DNA of 64,000 nucleotides from an uncultured Chthonomonas sp. (GTDB lineage Bacteria; Armatimonadota; Chthonomonadetes; Chthonomonadales; Chthonomonadaceae), in contig CAIONQ010000081.1 in NCBI GenBank assembly GCA_903859705.1, positions 1 through 64,000 on the forward strand, in the 5' to 3' direction. The position numbers and the translations under genes were made by a program. The notes under the pieces were generated by a model. The model was not told where the DNA came from, searched no databases, and saw only the letters and a program-made list of their open reading frames with translations. Shown here piece after piece: positions 43,057 through 51,614 of this stretch. Positions within the stretch are counted from its first letter, which is position 1; each line of letters starts with the position of its first letter.

Positions 43057-45834
43057 TTAAGGCGTTACCGCAGCCTTAATCTCTTCTGCCGTAAGCGCCC
43101 GAGCATAGAACGCAACATCCGCTATCCGCCCAACAAAGTGCTCGCCGCCAATAAAATTGGGGTTGTAGCCTACCCCAACTTCTGTGCTTGCCGAATGGAT
43201 ATGCTCCGGCACCTTTACCGGCTTGCCCGCAACGCCATTAACGTAAAGCGTTAAGGTTGCGCCCTGCTTCACGGCCGCCACATGAAACCACTGACCACGT
43301 TCGATTGGCACCGCTTCTGTCGCGATAAAGCTACCTGCCTCCATCCGTGCGGAAACGCTGGTTCCGGCCACCAACACTCTCAGCGGGTCATCGAGGCCGC
43401 GGCACCAGGCAGAAAAGATCTGCTCTCCGCCGGTGGGTGGCCCATCCACACAGGCCCAACCAATAAACGAATAATCTCTCTCCGGGAAAAAGGGCAGCGT
43501 GTACTTCAGCCTGGTCTCTGCACCAAAGCTCAGCGCTCTGCCAGCCTCTCCATGCCGATCCAACGCAGGCATTGTTCCCTCTTCTGTATGCTTATCGCCA
43601 AAAGAGGGGTTGCCATTGCCGGCGAGCTGCGCGGCCAACATCAGGCCATCCGCTCGCACCGATGCAAACGGATGTGGGGCTGTGCGGGATACATGCAGAA
43701 GCCGGGGTCCATTGTCGTTGGCCACAAAACCGTAGGCATTCACTGTTCTAACCTGCCACCAGTATTCGCCATCGCCAAGTATAGAAAGATCCACAGTGGT
43801 GGAAGCGCTCTTTAATCCCTTTTCATGAATGATCGGCGCTTTCATATCTGCTGAAGCCGAAACCAACACATCGTACATATCTTCCGGGCCAGCTGCAGCA
43901 GACCAGCGCAGAAGGGCTGGTCCCGGTTTTCCGAGCGTGCCCGGGCGTGGCAACTCAAGGCCTACGGCAGGCGGAGGCATGTGCGATGCCGGTACCCAGG
44001 CTGCATAATCTGTGCCGGTTGCGCCCGCCGAAGCAAAGTCGCAGAACGTAACCTTCTGCCCACCCTGTGCCACTGCACGCCACAGTCCCATGGGTGCAAG
44101 CACCCCTGCTGGTGCAGGGAGCTTCTCGAAATGGAGCTTAGACACATCCAGTTGCTTGAGAGCCGTGGTCTCGGCAGAATTGTGTGCAGCATCTACAGCC
44201 AGCAGCAACGGCCCAATGTGTATGGCCGCGCGGCCCGCCCTTTCGGGGCCACGGCCAACAGAATAACGTGGCGACAATTCGAAATCTACCTGAACGGTAT
44301 CTCCGGATTTCCAGGTTCTCTCGATGGTGCAATAGCTGCCTGCAACAGCCGCGATGGGAGCTCCATTTACCGTTACATGGGTGGTTTTGGACCAGGCAGG
44401 TATGCGCAGCTGTAGGCCAAAACGTGTTTTACGCTGCGGGTTAACTACGATATGTACCGTTCCGCCTAATGGGTAACTCGTTTTCTGAACAATGCGCAAT
44501 CGGTTCCCTGGCGCAAGCGGAACATCAAACGTACCGGGGCCATAGTAGTTAACGGCCACGGCTGCAGCGGAACCAGGCGACCGGTTTGAAGCAGACATCA
44601 TAGCCCAGTCCGAAAGCATACCAAGTGACCTTGGCGCATTTACAGAGCAGCAGTTGAGCTCCGGAGATCCCGGCCGGTACTGGAAGTTTATCTGCTGATA
44701 CGCCGGAGCACGCGTCCCGTTGAGCGGCGTATCGTAAGTGCACCAATTGCCAGAGGGATGTTGGGCCGCAAGCGCCTGGTTCCAAAACGTAAGTTCTAAT
44801 TCATCGGCAATAGTGGGGTCGCCAGTTAATCGCAGGGCATCAATCGTTAGTGCCATCCAGGCAACGCTGCAGCATGTTTCGATTGGGCCAGCTGCAAAAA
44901 TGGTGCCAGAAGCCTGTTCGTTGGTCGAAAAGGCCCCTGAGGGGTGAACATCGTACTTACGAATGCTGTGCCACAGTGAGAGCAGCGCCTTTTTGTACCT
45001 CACTTCTCCGGTGGCCTCGTACATAGTGCTGAAGCCCTGCAATAAGTGCAGTGCCTCCCACCGGGCACCGCTGCCAGGCAGCTGATAGTACGGCACGCCG
45101 GCAATGCCTTTGTTCAGCCAATCACCATCCTTCGGCAAATCTTCCTCAACGCGGCGAACAAAAGAAAGGTAGCGTGAGCTGCCCGTACGCTTATATAGCT
45201 CCGCCATAATGTGGTACACGCTGAGGTTAAAGTTGGCATTTCCGGCATCAATTGGCCGCCGCTTTGTATCTACATACAACCGGCAGATGCAGTCTGCCGC
45301 CCTAATCACGCTATCGTATGCGTGTTTATCTCCTGTGGCGTCGTACCACATTAACAGGCCAAGCATGCAATGGTAGTGGCCCCATAGGTCGCAATCCCCC
45401 ATAAGGCGGCGAGCATGTGGAAACGGACCAAGGTATCCATCAGAATCCTGGCAAGCCATCAGATCTTTTACAAACTTCTGAGTGGCAGCTTTTACCCTGG
45501 GATCGGATGACATTCTGCAGGCCTGAACGGCAGAAATAAGGTACTTACCGGCAAATTCGCCAGCCCAGGGCACAATCTCCGGGTAGGGCAGGTGCCTATC
45601 TCTGCGGTGAAACATATCCAGCAGGCCGGGGTTCGCATCTGGCATTCTCAACAGCCAGTTTTCAACATTTCTGGCAATGCGAGAGCCAGGCTCCCCTTCG
45701 AAGTGCCAGTTAGATCCAGGAAGCGTCTCCATCGCCACTTTCCCCTTATGTTCGGAGTTCGCAACTGCCATCCCTGGCGCGGAAAGCGCACACAGGGCAG
45801 CCAGCAACCAGGCAACAAATCGCACAGAACGCAT
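43057..45834 (-). CDS. GH127-family glycosidase (beta-L-arabinofuranosidase-like) with LamG domain
   Basis: 925 residues, exported (signal peptide through GMAVANS). Residues 35-560 match the GH127/DUF1680 alpha/alpha barrel: WAGEFAGKYLISAVQ, DSDGYLGPF, and the zinc-site elements G-P-I-E-T-C-C (about 319) and LNCCSVNAPR (about 395), with the catalytic cysteine. A linker with fibronectin-III character follows (DGEYWWQVRTVNAYG at about 690). The last 200 residues are a LamG/concanavalin-like domain (QWFHVAAVKQGATLTLYVNG; VGRIADVAFYARALTAEEI), likely for glycan binding. ATG 45834 has GGAGG at proper spacing; GTG 45840 overlaps that site. Confidence 0.9.
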   Translation of the reverse strand: MRSVRFVAWLLAALCALSAPGMAVANSEHKGKVAMETLPGSNWHFEGEPGSRIARNVENWLLRMPDANPGLLDMFHRRDRHLPYPEIVPWAGEFAGKYLISAVQACRMSSDPRVKAATQKFVKDLMACQDSDGYLGPFPHARRLMGDCDLWGHYHCMLGLLMWYDATGDKHAYDSVIRAADCICRLYVDTKRRPIDAGNANFNLSVYHIMAELYKRTGSSRYLSFVRRVEEDLPKDGDWLNKGIAGVPYYQLPGSGARWEALHLLQGFSTMYEATGEVRYKKALLSLWHSIRKYDVHPSGAFSTNEQASGTIFAAGPIETCCSVAWMALTIDALRLTGDPTIADELELTFWNQALAAQHPSGNWCTYDTPLNGTRAPAYQQINFQYRPGSPELNCCSVNAPRSLGMLSDWAMMSASNRSPGSAAAVAVNYYGPGTFDVPLAPGNRLRIVQKTSYPLGGTVHIVVNPQRKTRFGLQLRIPAWSKTTHVTVNGAPIAAVAGSYCTIERTWKSGDTVQVDFELSPRYSVGRGPERAGRAAIHIGPLLLAVDAAHNSAETTALKQLDVSKLHFEKLPAPAGVLAPMGLWRAVAQGGQKVTFCDFASAGATGTDYAAWVPASHMPPPAVGLELPRPGTLGKPGPALLRWSAAAGPEDMYDVLVSASADMKAPIIHEKGLKSASTTVDLSILGDGEYWWQVRTVNAYGFVANDNGPRLLHVSRTAPHPFASVRADGLMLAAQLAGNGNPSFGDKHTEEGTMPALDRHGEAGRALSFGAETRLKYTLPFFPERDYSFIGWACVDGPPTGGEQIFSAWCRGLDDPLRVLVAGTSVSARMEAGSFIATEAVPIERGQWFHVAAVKQGATLTLYVNGVAGKPVKVPEHIHSASTEVGVGYNPNFIGGEHFVGRIADVAFYARALTAEEIKAAVTP

Positions 45835-45865
45835 CTTCACCTCCGGCGAGTACCATCCAGGTTAT

Positions 45866-45905
45866 CAACACCGTAGATTATCAGGTGTTGTACCGTATTG
45901 CGGTA
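45866..45905. promoter_or_regulatory. Two adjacent inverted repeats upstream of the GH127 gene
   Basis: CAACACC (45866-45872) with GGTGTTG (45884-45890), followed directly by TACCG-TATTG-CGGTA (45891-45905). Both are perfect and lie between the divergent GH127 gene and the membrane-protein gene. They could be repressor operators; no regulator gene is adjacent. Confidence 0.4.
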
Positions 45906-46003
45906 GGCGTTCCCCATAGGATGATTAGAAACCTGCTGATAACCAAAAGCGTATCTGAGTTCGTGCAATACTTCTGGCACCATTTATAAGGCAGGAGAGT
46001 AAC

Positions 46004-46519
46004 ATGCCTGTTCAGGTTTCGGTTCCGCATCTGGATTCAATCCACATTTTTAAGCGCCCGGTAGATCGGTACGTTGGTCTGGGAATTGCTGGCTTCTTTC
46101 TTACTCTATCAATTCTCATCGCTGTGATGAACCCGGAGGATATCCCTACCAGAACGGGCCACATCTCGCGGTTTTTCCCGCTCTGGCCATCGTTGATAGC
46201 GAGTTTTATTGCGATAGTATTGGCTGGCCCATCGGAAGTAACGCTGGATCCCCATTCGCGACGTTATACCCTGTTAAGTGGTCTACCTTTGCTCGCAACG
46301 CCAAAACACGGTTTCCTGGATGAAATAGCTTATCTGGCTATAAGAACTGTGAGGACTAAAGGCGGAACATCCATCATGTCTGCCCGGGTTGAACTCGAGT
46401 GGAAGGAACGTCGGCGGCCCAAAGTATTTCTAAAATATGCTCGGATGGACGATGCTTACAAATTGAAAGACACCGTACCCGCCCGAACTGGCATTGAAGT
46501 AAAGTGGGAAGTTGAGTGA
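46004..46519 (+). CDS. Hypothetical two-helix membrane protein
   Basis: 171 residues with two membrane segments (VGLGIAGFFLTLSILIAVM and PLWPSLIASFIAIVLAG), followed by a soluble beta-rich domain (SEVTLDPHSRRYTLLSGLP; IMSARVELEWKERRRPKVFL). This looks like a membrane-anchored PH-like/DUF domain. AGGAGAGTAAC precedes ATG 46004. No family recognised. Confidence 0.7.
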   Translation: MPVQVSVPHLDSIHIFKRPVDRYVGLGIAGFFLTLSILIAVMNPEDIPTRTGHISRFFPLWPSLIASFIAIVLAGPSEVTLDPHSRRYTLLSGLPLLATPKHGFLDEIAYLAIRTVRTKGGTSIMSARVELEWKERRRPKVFLKYARMDDAYKLKDTVPARTGIEVKWEVE

Positions 46520-46631
46520 CCAAAATGTGCTGAGCACAAGTAGACTTACGGAGCAGTATCTGCACAATACATAGCGTTAAGTGCTAGCACTTACAGCGTC
46601 TTCTGTTACATTGAGCAGGGCCAGTTTGCGC

Positions 46632-46660
46632 TTTACTTTGCCCACTCCCTGTGATATACT
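46632..46660 (+). promoter_or_regulatory. Sigma-70 promoter of the structured leader
   Basis: TTTACT (46632-46637) and TATACT (46655-46660) with a 17-base spacer. The start would be near 46667, exactly at the 5' edge of the structured leader. Confidence 0.6.
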
Positions 46661-46667
46661 TTAGCAC

Positions 46668-46820
46668 GCATCACGAGGAGCCCAGTGGGCTCAGCAACCG
46701 GGTTGGAGAACCACGGTGCCCCGGGGATAATCTCTCCGATGTGCGCAGTCAAACACTGCGAAAAAATCTCCCGGACAGGTCTCGTCCGCCACCGCTCGCT
46801 GATGCGAACGGTGGTTTTTT
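46668..46820 (+). ncRNA. Structured leader resembling a SAM-I/SAM-IV riboswitch
   Basis: P1: CGCATC (46668-46673) with GATGTG (46738-46743). Inside it lie hairpin GAGCCC-AGT-GGGCTC, then AGCAACC, hairpin GGTT-GGAG-AACC, then ACGGTGCCCCGGGG. The order hairpin, GCAACC, hairpin, GGTGCC is the conserved core of the SAM clan (SAM-I/IV). Downstream come hairpins CGCAGT/ACTGCG and CGGAC/GTCCG and a terminator, an ordinary expression platform. No methionine gene follows; the first gene is a DUF3293 protein. The assignment to the SAM clan is by eye. Confidence 0.45.
46789..46820 (+). terminator. Terminator of the structured leader
   Basis: CCACCG (46789-46794) pairs with CGGTGG (46809-46814), with an inner TCGC/GCGA stem, followed by six T. 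It can act as the off-state of the leader. Confidence 0.8.
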
Positions 46821-46922
46821 GTTTGTCTGAATCTTCTGATTCATACCGTCTAAACGCCCTGTCCGGCCATTTCGGCCGTGCACAGCCATCAGGCGAGCAA
46901 TAAAACCCCGGGGGTATGCATC

Positions 46923-47420
46923 ATGACACTGCTATCATCCGCGCAGGATAATCATAACAATCATACTGTAGAAGCGCCAACACCACCCGCTGAGCTGGAG
47001 AAGGCGTTTCTTGCCACCACATACTGTGTGCATCACGATAACTCGCTGCTTCGCATTCGGCCGGGTATGCTTTCCAAGCATCTCGATGAACTGCTTAAGC
47101 GGATAGGTGCAGAGGCATGGGCCTTTATTACGGCATCCAATCCGGGTTGCCTGGCACTATCTGATGAAGAGAACCGGGCCCGGCATTCAGAACTACGCCG
47201 AGCTGTACTAAAACTGGGTTTTACATGCCTCAATGGGTATGGCCTGGGAGATGCCGGTGATTGGCCAGCAGAAGAGAGCCTGCTTGTGGTAAGCGCCACA
47301 GAAGAACAGGCTCTTGCACTGGGGCAACAATTCGGACAGCTGGCCGTGATCTATGGCAGAGTTGGCGAAGTTTCCAGATTGCTGTGGACGCCCCTCACAG
47401 CCGAATCTACAGAAGCCTGA
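46923..47420 (+). CDS. DUF3293-like protein
   Basis: 165 residues. It matches the DUF3293 pattern: AFITASNPGCLALSDEENRARHSELRR, then LNGYGLGDAGDWPAEESLLV and the ending EQALALGQQFGQLAVIYG. The family has no assigned function. ATG 46923 has GGGGG in the leader at about 8 bases; the frame opens at 46878. It is the first gene after the riboswitch-like leader and terminator, so its expression is probably controlled by read-through. Confidence 0.8.
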   Translation: MTLLSSAQDNHNNHTVEAPTPPAELEKAFLATTYCVHHDNSLLRIRPGMLSKHLDELLKRIGAEAWAFITASNPGCLALSDEENRARHSELRRAVLKLGFTCLNGYGLGDAGDWPAEESLLVVSATEEQALALGQQFGQLAVIYGRVGEVSRLLWTPLTAESTEA

Positions 47421-47464
47421 TCCTCTCTTATATAGCCCTATCCGTATTGGACCGTGCTAGAAGG

Positions 47465-48790
47465 ATGGTTAAGACTGTGAGAAAAGCCCCGCTCGCTCTA
47501 ATTGCCACCTGCCTTGTCATGCTGTTTGTGCTCTGCCCATGCGGGCAAGCACAAACCAATGATTATCCTCTGGTAGCGGCAAAAGAGTGCACGCCGCGCC
47601 TGGGTTTACCCAACCTCATTGCCCGAGCAAACCGCAAAGGCTCAGAGGTGAAGATTGGTTACCTTGGTGGCTCCATTACAGCACAGCCAGGCTGGCGAGT
47701 TTTGTCCCTCGCCCTGCTCCAGAAAACCTTCCCCAATGCTCACTTCGCCGAAATCAATGCGGCAATCGGCGGCACTGGCTCCGACTTAGGAGTTTTCCGA
47801 CTGCAGCACGATGTGCTGGATTTCAAACCCGATCTGCTATTTGTAGAGTTTGCTGTTAACGATGGCGGTGCCTCGCCGCAGCAGATAACCCGCTGCATGG
47901 AGGGAATAGTACGGCAAACCTGGCACACCCTTCCCAATTGCGACATCTGCTTTGTTTACACCGTTACAGAGAGCCTTGCAGCTCCCATGATCACGGATGG
48001 CAAATTCCCACGCTCCGCCAGCGTGATGGAGGCAGTAGCAGATAGATATGGCATTCCATCCATCCATATGGCAATGCAGGTTGCCGCACTCGCTAAGGCC
48101 GGCAAGCTGCTATGGAGTGCCCCACTCCCCAAAACAGACCAGGAGAAGGCCGCAGAAGCTGGCAAGGTAGTGTTTGCTGCGGATAGCGTCCACCCCTATC
48201 CCGAAACCGGGCATGTGCTGTATCGAGAGGCGATAGAACGATCACTGCCCGGCATTAGAGCCGCAAGCAAGCATGCAGGCAAGCACAAACTTGCCAAACC
48301 TCTGGATCCAGAAAACCTCGAGAGGGCATCTCTGGTACCTGTTTCGCCTGCGGTACTCAGCACCGGCTTTCAAAAACTGGATGCCGCTAGCAACAACATC
48401 GCGAAGTCGTTCGAGCATTATACGGGCGGCATCTACCGTGCAGCCAATGCCGGAGACAAACTAAGCTTTAAATTTAAAGGCACGTACGCAGCCGTATACG
48501 ATATTATTGGCCCGGATTGCGGGCAAGTGCGTGTAACCATAGATGGCGGTGCGCCACGCACAGTCGCTCGATTTGATAGTTTCTGTACCTACCACCGCCT
48601 GGCAACGCTGCTTCTGGCATCTGATCTCAAAGACGATATCCACACCGTTACCGTTGAAATACTGCCCGATCAACCAGACAAGGCAACCATTCTCGCCTCT
48701 CGTGGAGAAAAAATGGATAACCCTGTACGGTTCAATGATCGAGCGTTCTACCCGGGTGCACTGCTGCTGGTGGGCGAACTCATTCGCTGA
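47465..48790 (+). CDS. Exported SGNH/GDSL-type hydrolase
   Basis: 441 residues with a signal peptide (ALIATCLVMLFVLCPCGQAQ). SGNH blocks: GYLGGSITAQPGW (Ser), IGGTGSD (Gly), FAVNDGG (Asn) and DSVHPYPETGH (Asp/His). Such enzymes act as carbohydrate acetyl-esterases or lipases; the C-terminal part (LSFKFKGTYAAVYDIIGPD...) is a beta-sandwich that may bind carbohydrate. The start is uncertain: ATG 47465 abuts AGAAGG; GTG 47477 has better spacing. It begins 45 bases after the DUF3293 gene. Confidence 0.85.
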   Translation: MVKTVRKAPLALIATCLVMLFVLCPCGQAQTNDYPLVAAKECTPRLGLPNLIARANRKGSEVKIGYLGGSITAQPGWRVLSLALLQKTFPNAHFAEINAAIGGTGSDLGVFRLQHDVLDFKPDLLFVEFAVNDGGASPQQITRCMEGIVRQTWHTLPNCDICFVYTVTESLAAPMITDGKFPRSASVMEAVADRYGIPSIHMAMQVAALAKAGKLLWSAPLPKTDQEKAAEAGKVVFAADSVHPYPETGHVLYREAIERSLPGIRAASKHAGKHKLAKPLDPENLERASLVPVSPAVLSTGFQKLDAASNNIAKSFEHYTGGIYRAANAGDKLSFKFKGTYAAVYDIIGPDCGQVRVTIDGGAPRTVARFDSFCTYHRLATLLLASDLKDDIHTVTVEILPDQPDKATILASRGEKMDNPVRFNDRAFYPGALLLVGELIR

Positions 48791-48852
48791 GTCCCTCCGG
48801 CACCAGACCAGCCAGAACACCGCGTGTTAACAACAAACAGGCAGGAGATTGT

Positions 48853-49023
48853 ATGTCAGCTATCCTCAGTGTTACCGTGGGAGCAGCCCTGATAGCAACG
48901 GCAACAGGCGTTGCAGGCGCAGTAATTTACCGGGCCGCTCGAAGTATTGAGTCGTTTCGCCACGACGACCATGAGGCGTTCACTTCTAAGAACCATTCCG
49001 CCAGCAACGGAGGCGGAAAGTGA
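48853..49023 (+). CDS. 56-residue membrane peptide coupled to the permease
   Basis: ATG 48853 with AGGAG six bases upstream gives a 56-residue protein: one hydrophobic helix (ILSVTVGAALIATATGVAG) followed by a charged, Ser/His/Gly-rich tail ending NGGGK. Its TGA overlaps the GTG start of the permease (GTGA), a strong sign of translational coupling. It may be an accessory subunit of the transporter; no family recognised. Confidence 0.75.
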   Translation: MSAILSVTVGAALIATATGVAGAVIYRAARSIESFRHDDHEAFTSKNHSASNGGGK

Positions 49024-50603
49024 CAGATGGATCGGAACTGCAGGCACTTACGCAGGAAGAGGCAGATAAGCATGCCCTACACCACTTCGGATATGCGCAG
49101 CAGCTCTTGCGAGATATGGGTGGCTTCTCCAACTTCGCAATCTCGTTTTCCGTAATCTCCATTCTAACCGGCGCAGTAACGCTGTACGGAATTGGCCTGA
49201 ACGCCGCCGGGCCTGCGGTAATGGGGATTGGCTGGCCTTTCGTTACTATCTTTGTGCTGCTAGTTTCTGCCTCAATTGCAGAGCTTGCCTCGGCAATCCC
49301 AACATCGGGCGCTCTGTACCACTGGTCCGCACTGCTAGGCGGTGCTGGCTGGGGCTGGATTACCGGCTGGCTCAACCTCATTGGTCTGGTGGCAACCATC
49401 TCTGCAATAGACTATGGCTGTGCCGGTTTTCTAGCCCCATTGCTCCATATGCCCTTTGTAGCTCCCGCTGAAGTAACCCGCAGCACAATGCAGGTATTCA
49501 CCTGCCTTCTTCTATCGCAGGCCGTGCTTAACCACGTTGGCATCCGAGTTGTTAGTAAGCTAAACGACCTGAGCGCCTGGTACCACATCATTGGCGTAGT
49601 GATCATTGTTGGCGCCCTTGCGTTCTTCGCACACCATCAGCCTATTGCTTTCCTGTATACATCCCACTTCTCCACTTTAAAACTGGGAAACACTTCACCA
49701 TCGTACGGTTACGCATTCATGAGTGGCCTGCTGCTGGCTCAATGGACCTATACAGGTTACGATGCCTCTGCCCATACTATTGAAGAAACAAAGGATGCTC
49801 GGGTTCGCGCCCCGTGGGGAATTTTCCTTTCCGTAGCGATCTCAGGCCTTGCCGGATATCTTTTAATATCGGCAGTTACGCTGGCCATTAAGGATTTGCC
49901 TGCCATTGCCGGGGCAGACAACCCATTTAGAGCGGTGTTTGAGGCCGCATTCCCCCACTCCAATTTTCCGGTGGTTGTGATGTGGATTGTCACCCTCGCA
50001 CAGTGGTTTTGCGGGCTTGCATGCGTTACCTCTACCAGCCGTATGATGTTTGCACTATCACGAGATAAGGGAATGCCGTTTTCCAGCACATGGGCCACCG
50101 TTAGCAAAAAGTATAGAACACCGGCATCGGCGGTTTGGCTAAGCGCGGGCCTGGCGTTCTTACTGCCCGCAGCCCTGCTCCTTTTCTTGCACTTTCAGCC
50201 CCATGCTGGCGACTTCACAACCCTCTATGGGGCCATTACGGGCATCAGTACCATAGGTCTCTATCTATCCTATGGCTTCCCAATTCTGCTAAAACTGCGC
50301 GCAGAACAGCGAGGCACCTGGAATGCAAAAACCTACGGGCCATGGAGTATGGGCAGCTGGAGCCGACCGATGAACGCCATAGCTGTAGTCTGGATAGCGT
50401 TCATAACGGTTCTGTTTGTTCTACCACCCAATGAACTTACAGGCAAGGTATTTGCCATCGTATTTGTGCTGCTGCTGGCTTACTATGCCGTGGCGGTGCG
50501 CGGGAAGTTCAAAGGCCCGGTACCACAGGCCCGCAGCGAACAGGACCTGCTTAGGATGGAACAGGAGTTTGAGAACTTGTCGGGCGCAACACAGGAGCCA
50601 TAA
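49020..50603 (+). CDS. APC-superfamily amino acid/amine permease
   Basis: 527 residues, about 12 membrane helices. The N-terminal signature RDMGGFSNFAISFSVISILTG and the segment PTSGALYHWSALLG are typical of the amino-acid/choline (GABA, choline permease) branch of the APC family; further on, FGCGLACVTSTSRMMFALSRDKG-like sequence (49999-50080) is conserved. GTG 49020 has GGAGG upstream. The downstream PhyH dioxygenase starts 1 base after the stop, so transporter and oxygenase are likely for the same compound. Confidence 0.88.
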   Translation: MTDGSELQALTQEEADKHALHHFGYAQQLLRDMGGFSNFAISFSVISILTGAVTLYGIGLNAAGPAVMGIGWPFVTIFVLLVSASIAELASAIPTSGALYHWSALLGGAGWGWITGWLNLIGLVATISAIDYGCAGFLAPLLHMPFVAPAEVTRSTMQVFTCLLLSQAVLNHVGIRVVSKLNDLSAWYHIIGVVIIVGALAFFAHHQPIAFLYTSHFSTLKLGNTSPSYGYAFMSGLLLAQWTYTGYDASAHTIEETKDARVRAPWGIFLSVAISGLAGYLLISAVTLAIKDLPAIAGADNPFRAVFEAAFPHSNFPVVVMWIVTLAQWFCGLACVTSTSRMMFALSRDKGMPFSSTWATVSKKYRTPASAVWLSAGLAFLLPAALLLFLHFQPHAGDFTTLYGAITGISTIGLYLSYGFPILLKLRAEQRGTWNAKTYGPWSMGSWSRPMNAIAVVWIAFITVLFVLPPNELTGKVFAIVFVLLLAYYAVAVRGKFKGPVPQARSEQDLLRMEQEFENLSGATQEP

Positions 50604-50604
50604 C

Positions 50605-51606
50605 ATGCCGGAAATAACAATGGGGTTAACCGAAACGCAGGTAGCACAGTTTCATCATGACGGTTTTCTGGTAGTGGAAGACCTGATTGACGACGCAATG
50701 CTTGCAGATTTACAGATGGGTATCACCGCTGAAATCGATAAGAGTTGCAGGGCGTTAATCGAATTGGGTGAACTCTCCCGAGATTACGCAGAGCTGCCGT
50801 TTGAGGAGCGCCTTACGGCTATGACCGCAGAAACTCCAAAAGTGATTGGGCGAATTACGGATGGGGCACTTGCTATTCCGGCTATATTTCGCCTGATAAG
50901 CTATGGCCCGCTGTTGGATGTTGCCGAGAGCCTTTGTGGTCCGGAGCTCATTGCTTCCAGCGTGTATCGGCTAAGGCCAAAGCTCCCCAACTATGGGCCT
51001 GGAGTTGTGCCGTGGCACCAGGATTCTGGTTATTTTGAGCCGTTTTGCGATAGTGCGCTCATCGTAACGTGCTGGGTACCACTCGTAGATGCAACCGCTG
51101 AAAACGGATGTCTGCAGGTTGTGAAAGGCGGACACACTGGGCCCGTTGTTAAGCATGGTGCCGGCCACCACTATCTGTTGAAAATTGCAGATGCCGATTT
51201 ACCTGAGGGCGAAATAGTTACTGTGCCCGTTAAACGGGGCGGTGTGCTACTTCTCACCAACCTTGTACCACACTGCTCGATACCAAATGTTTCAGAAGGT
51301 ATCCAATGGTCTATGGACCTACGATACCAGAGTGCCTCCCTGCCAACAAATGCGCCCATCACGCGCCTGCCCGATGAGATGCTGGATTCGGATGCTCCCC
51401 TGGCATGCTATCCTCCAGAGGCCGATGTACTGGTGAGGAGCGCAGAGAGGCCGGATCAAATAATAGCTTCTCCAGAGCAGTTCGAGGAAATTCGCCTGAA
51501 CCACATTCCTGGTGCAATTACGGAGCGCTGGGGCGATGAGAACTTATGGCGGCCCGGCGGTAAGCGCTGGACAGGGCATGCGCGCAAGAAGGTAGAACAA
51601 TCCTAA
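50605..51606 (+). CDS. Phytanoyl-CoA dioxygenase (PhyH) family oxygenase
   Basis: 333 residues, Fe(II)/2-oxoglutarate-dependent dioxygenase. H-x-D in VPWHQDSGYF (about 137-139), distal His in LVPHCSIPN (about 222) and a conserved Arg a few residues later in MDLRYQ complete the site. It starts with the typical FHHDGFLVVEDLID. Members hydroxylate lipids, ectoine or small amines. ATG 50605 has AGGAG at 9 bases and lies one base past the permease stop. Confidence 0.9.
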   Translation: MPEITMGLTETQVAQFHHDGFLVVEDLIDDAMLADLQMGITAEIDKSCRALIELGELSRDYAELPFEERLTAMTAETPKVIGRITDGALAIPAIFRLISYGPLLDVAESLCGPELIASSVYRLRPKLPNYGPGVVPWHQDSGYFEPFCDSALIVTCWVPLVDATAENGCLQVVKGGHTGPVVKHGAGHHYLLKIADADLPEGEIVTVPVKRGGVLLLTNLVPHCSIPNVSEGIQWSMDLRYQSASLPTNAPITRLPDEMLDSDAPLACYPPEADVLVRSAERPDQIIASPEQFEEIRLNHIPGAITERWGDENLWRPGGKRWTGHARKKVEQS

Positions 51607-51614
51607 GTTTGATA

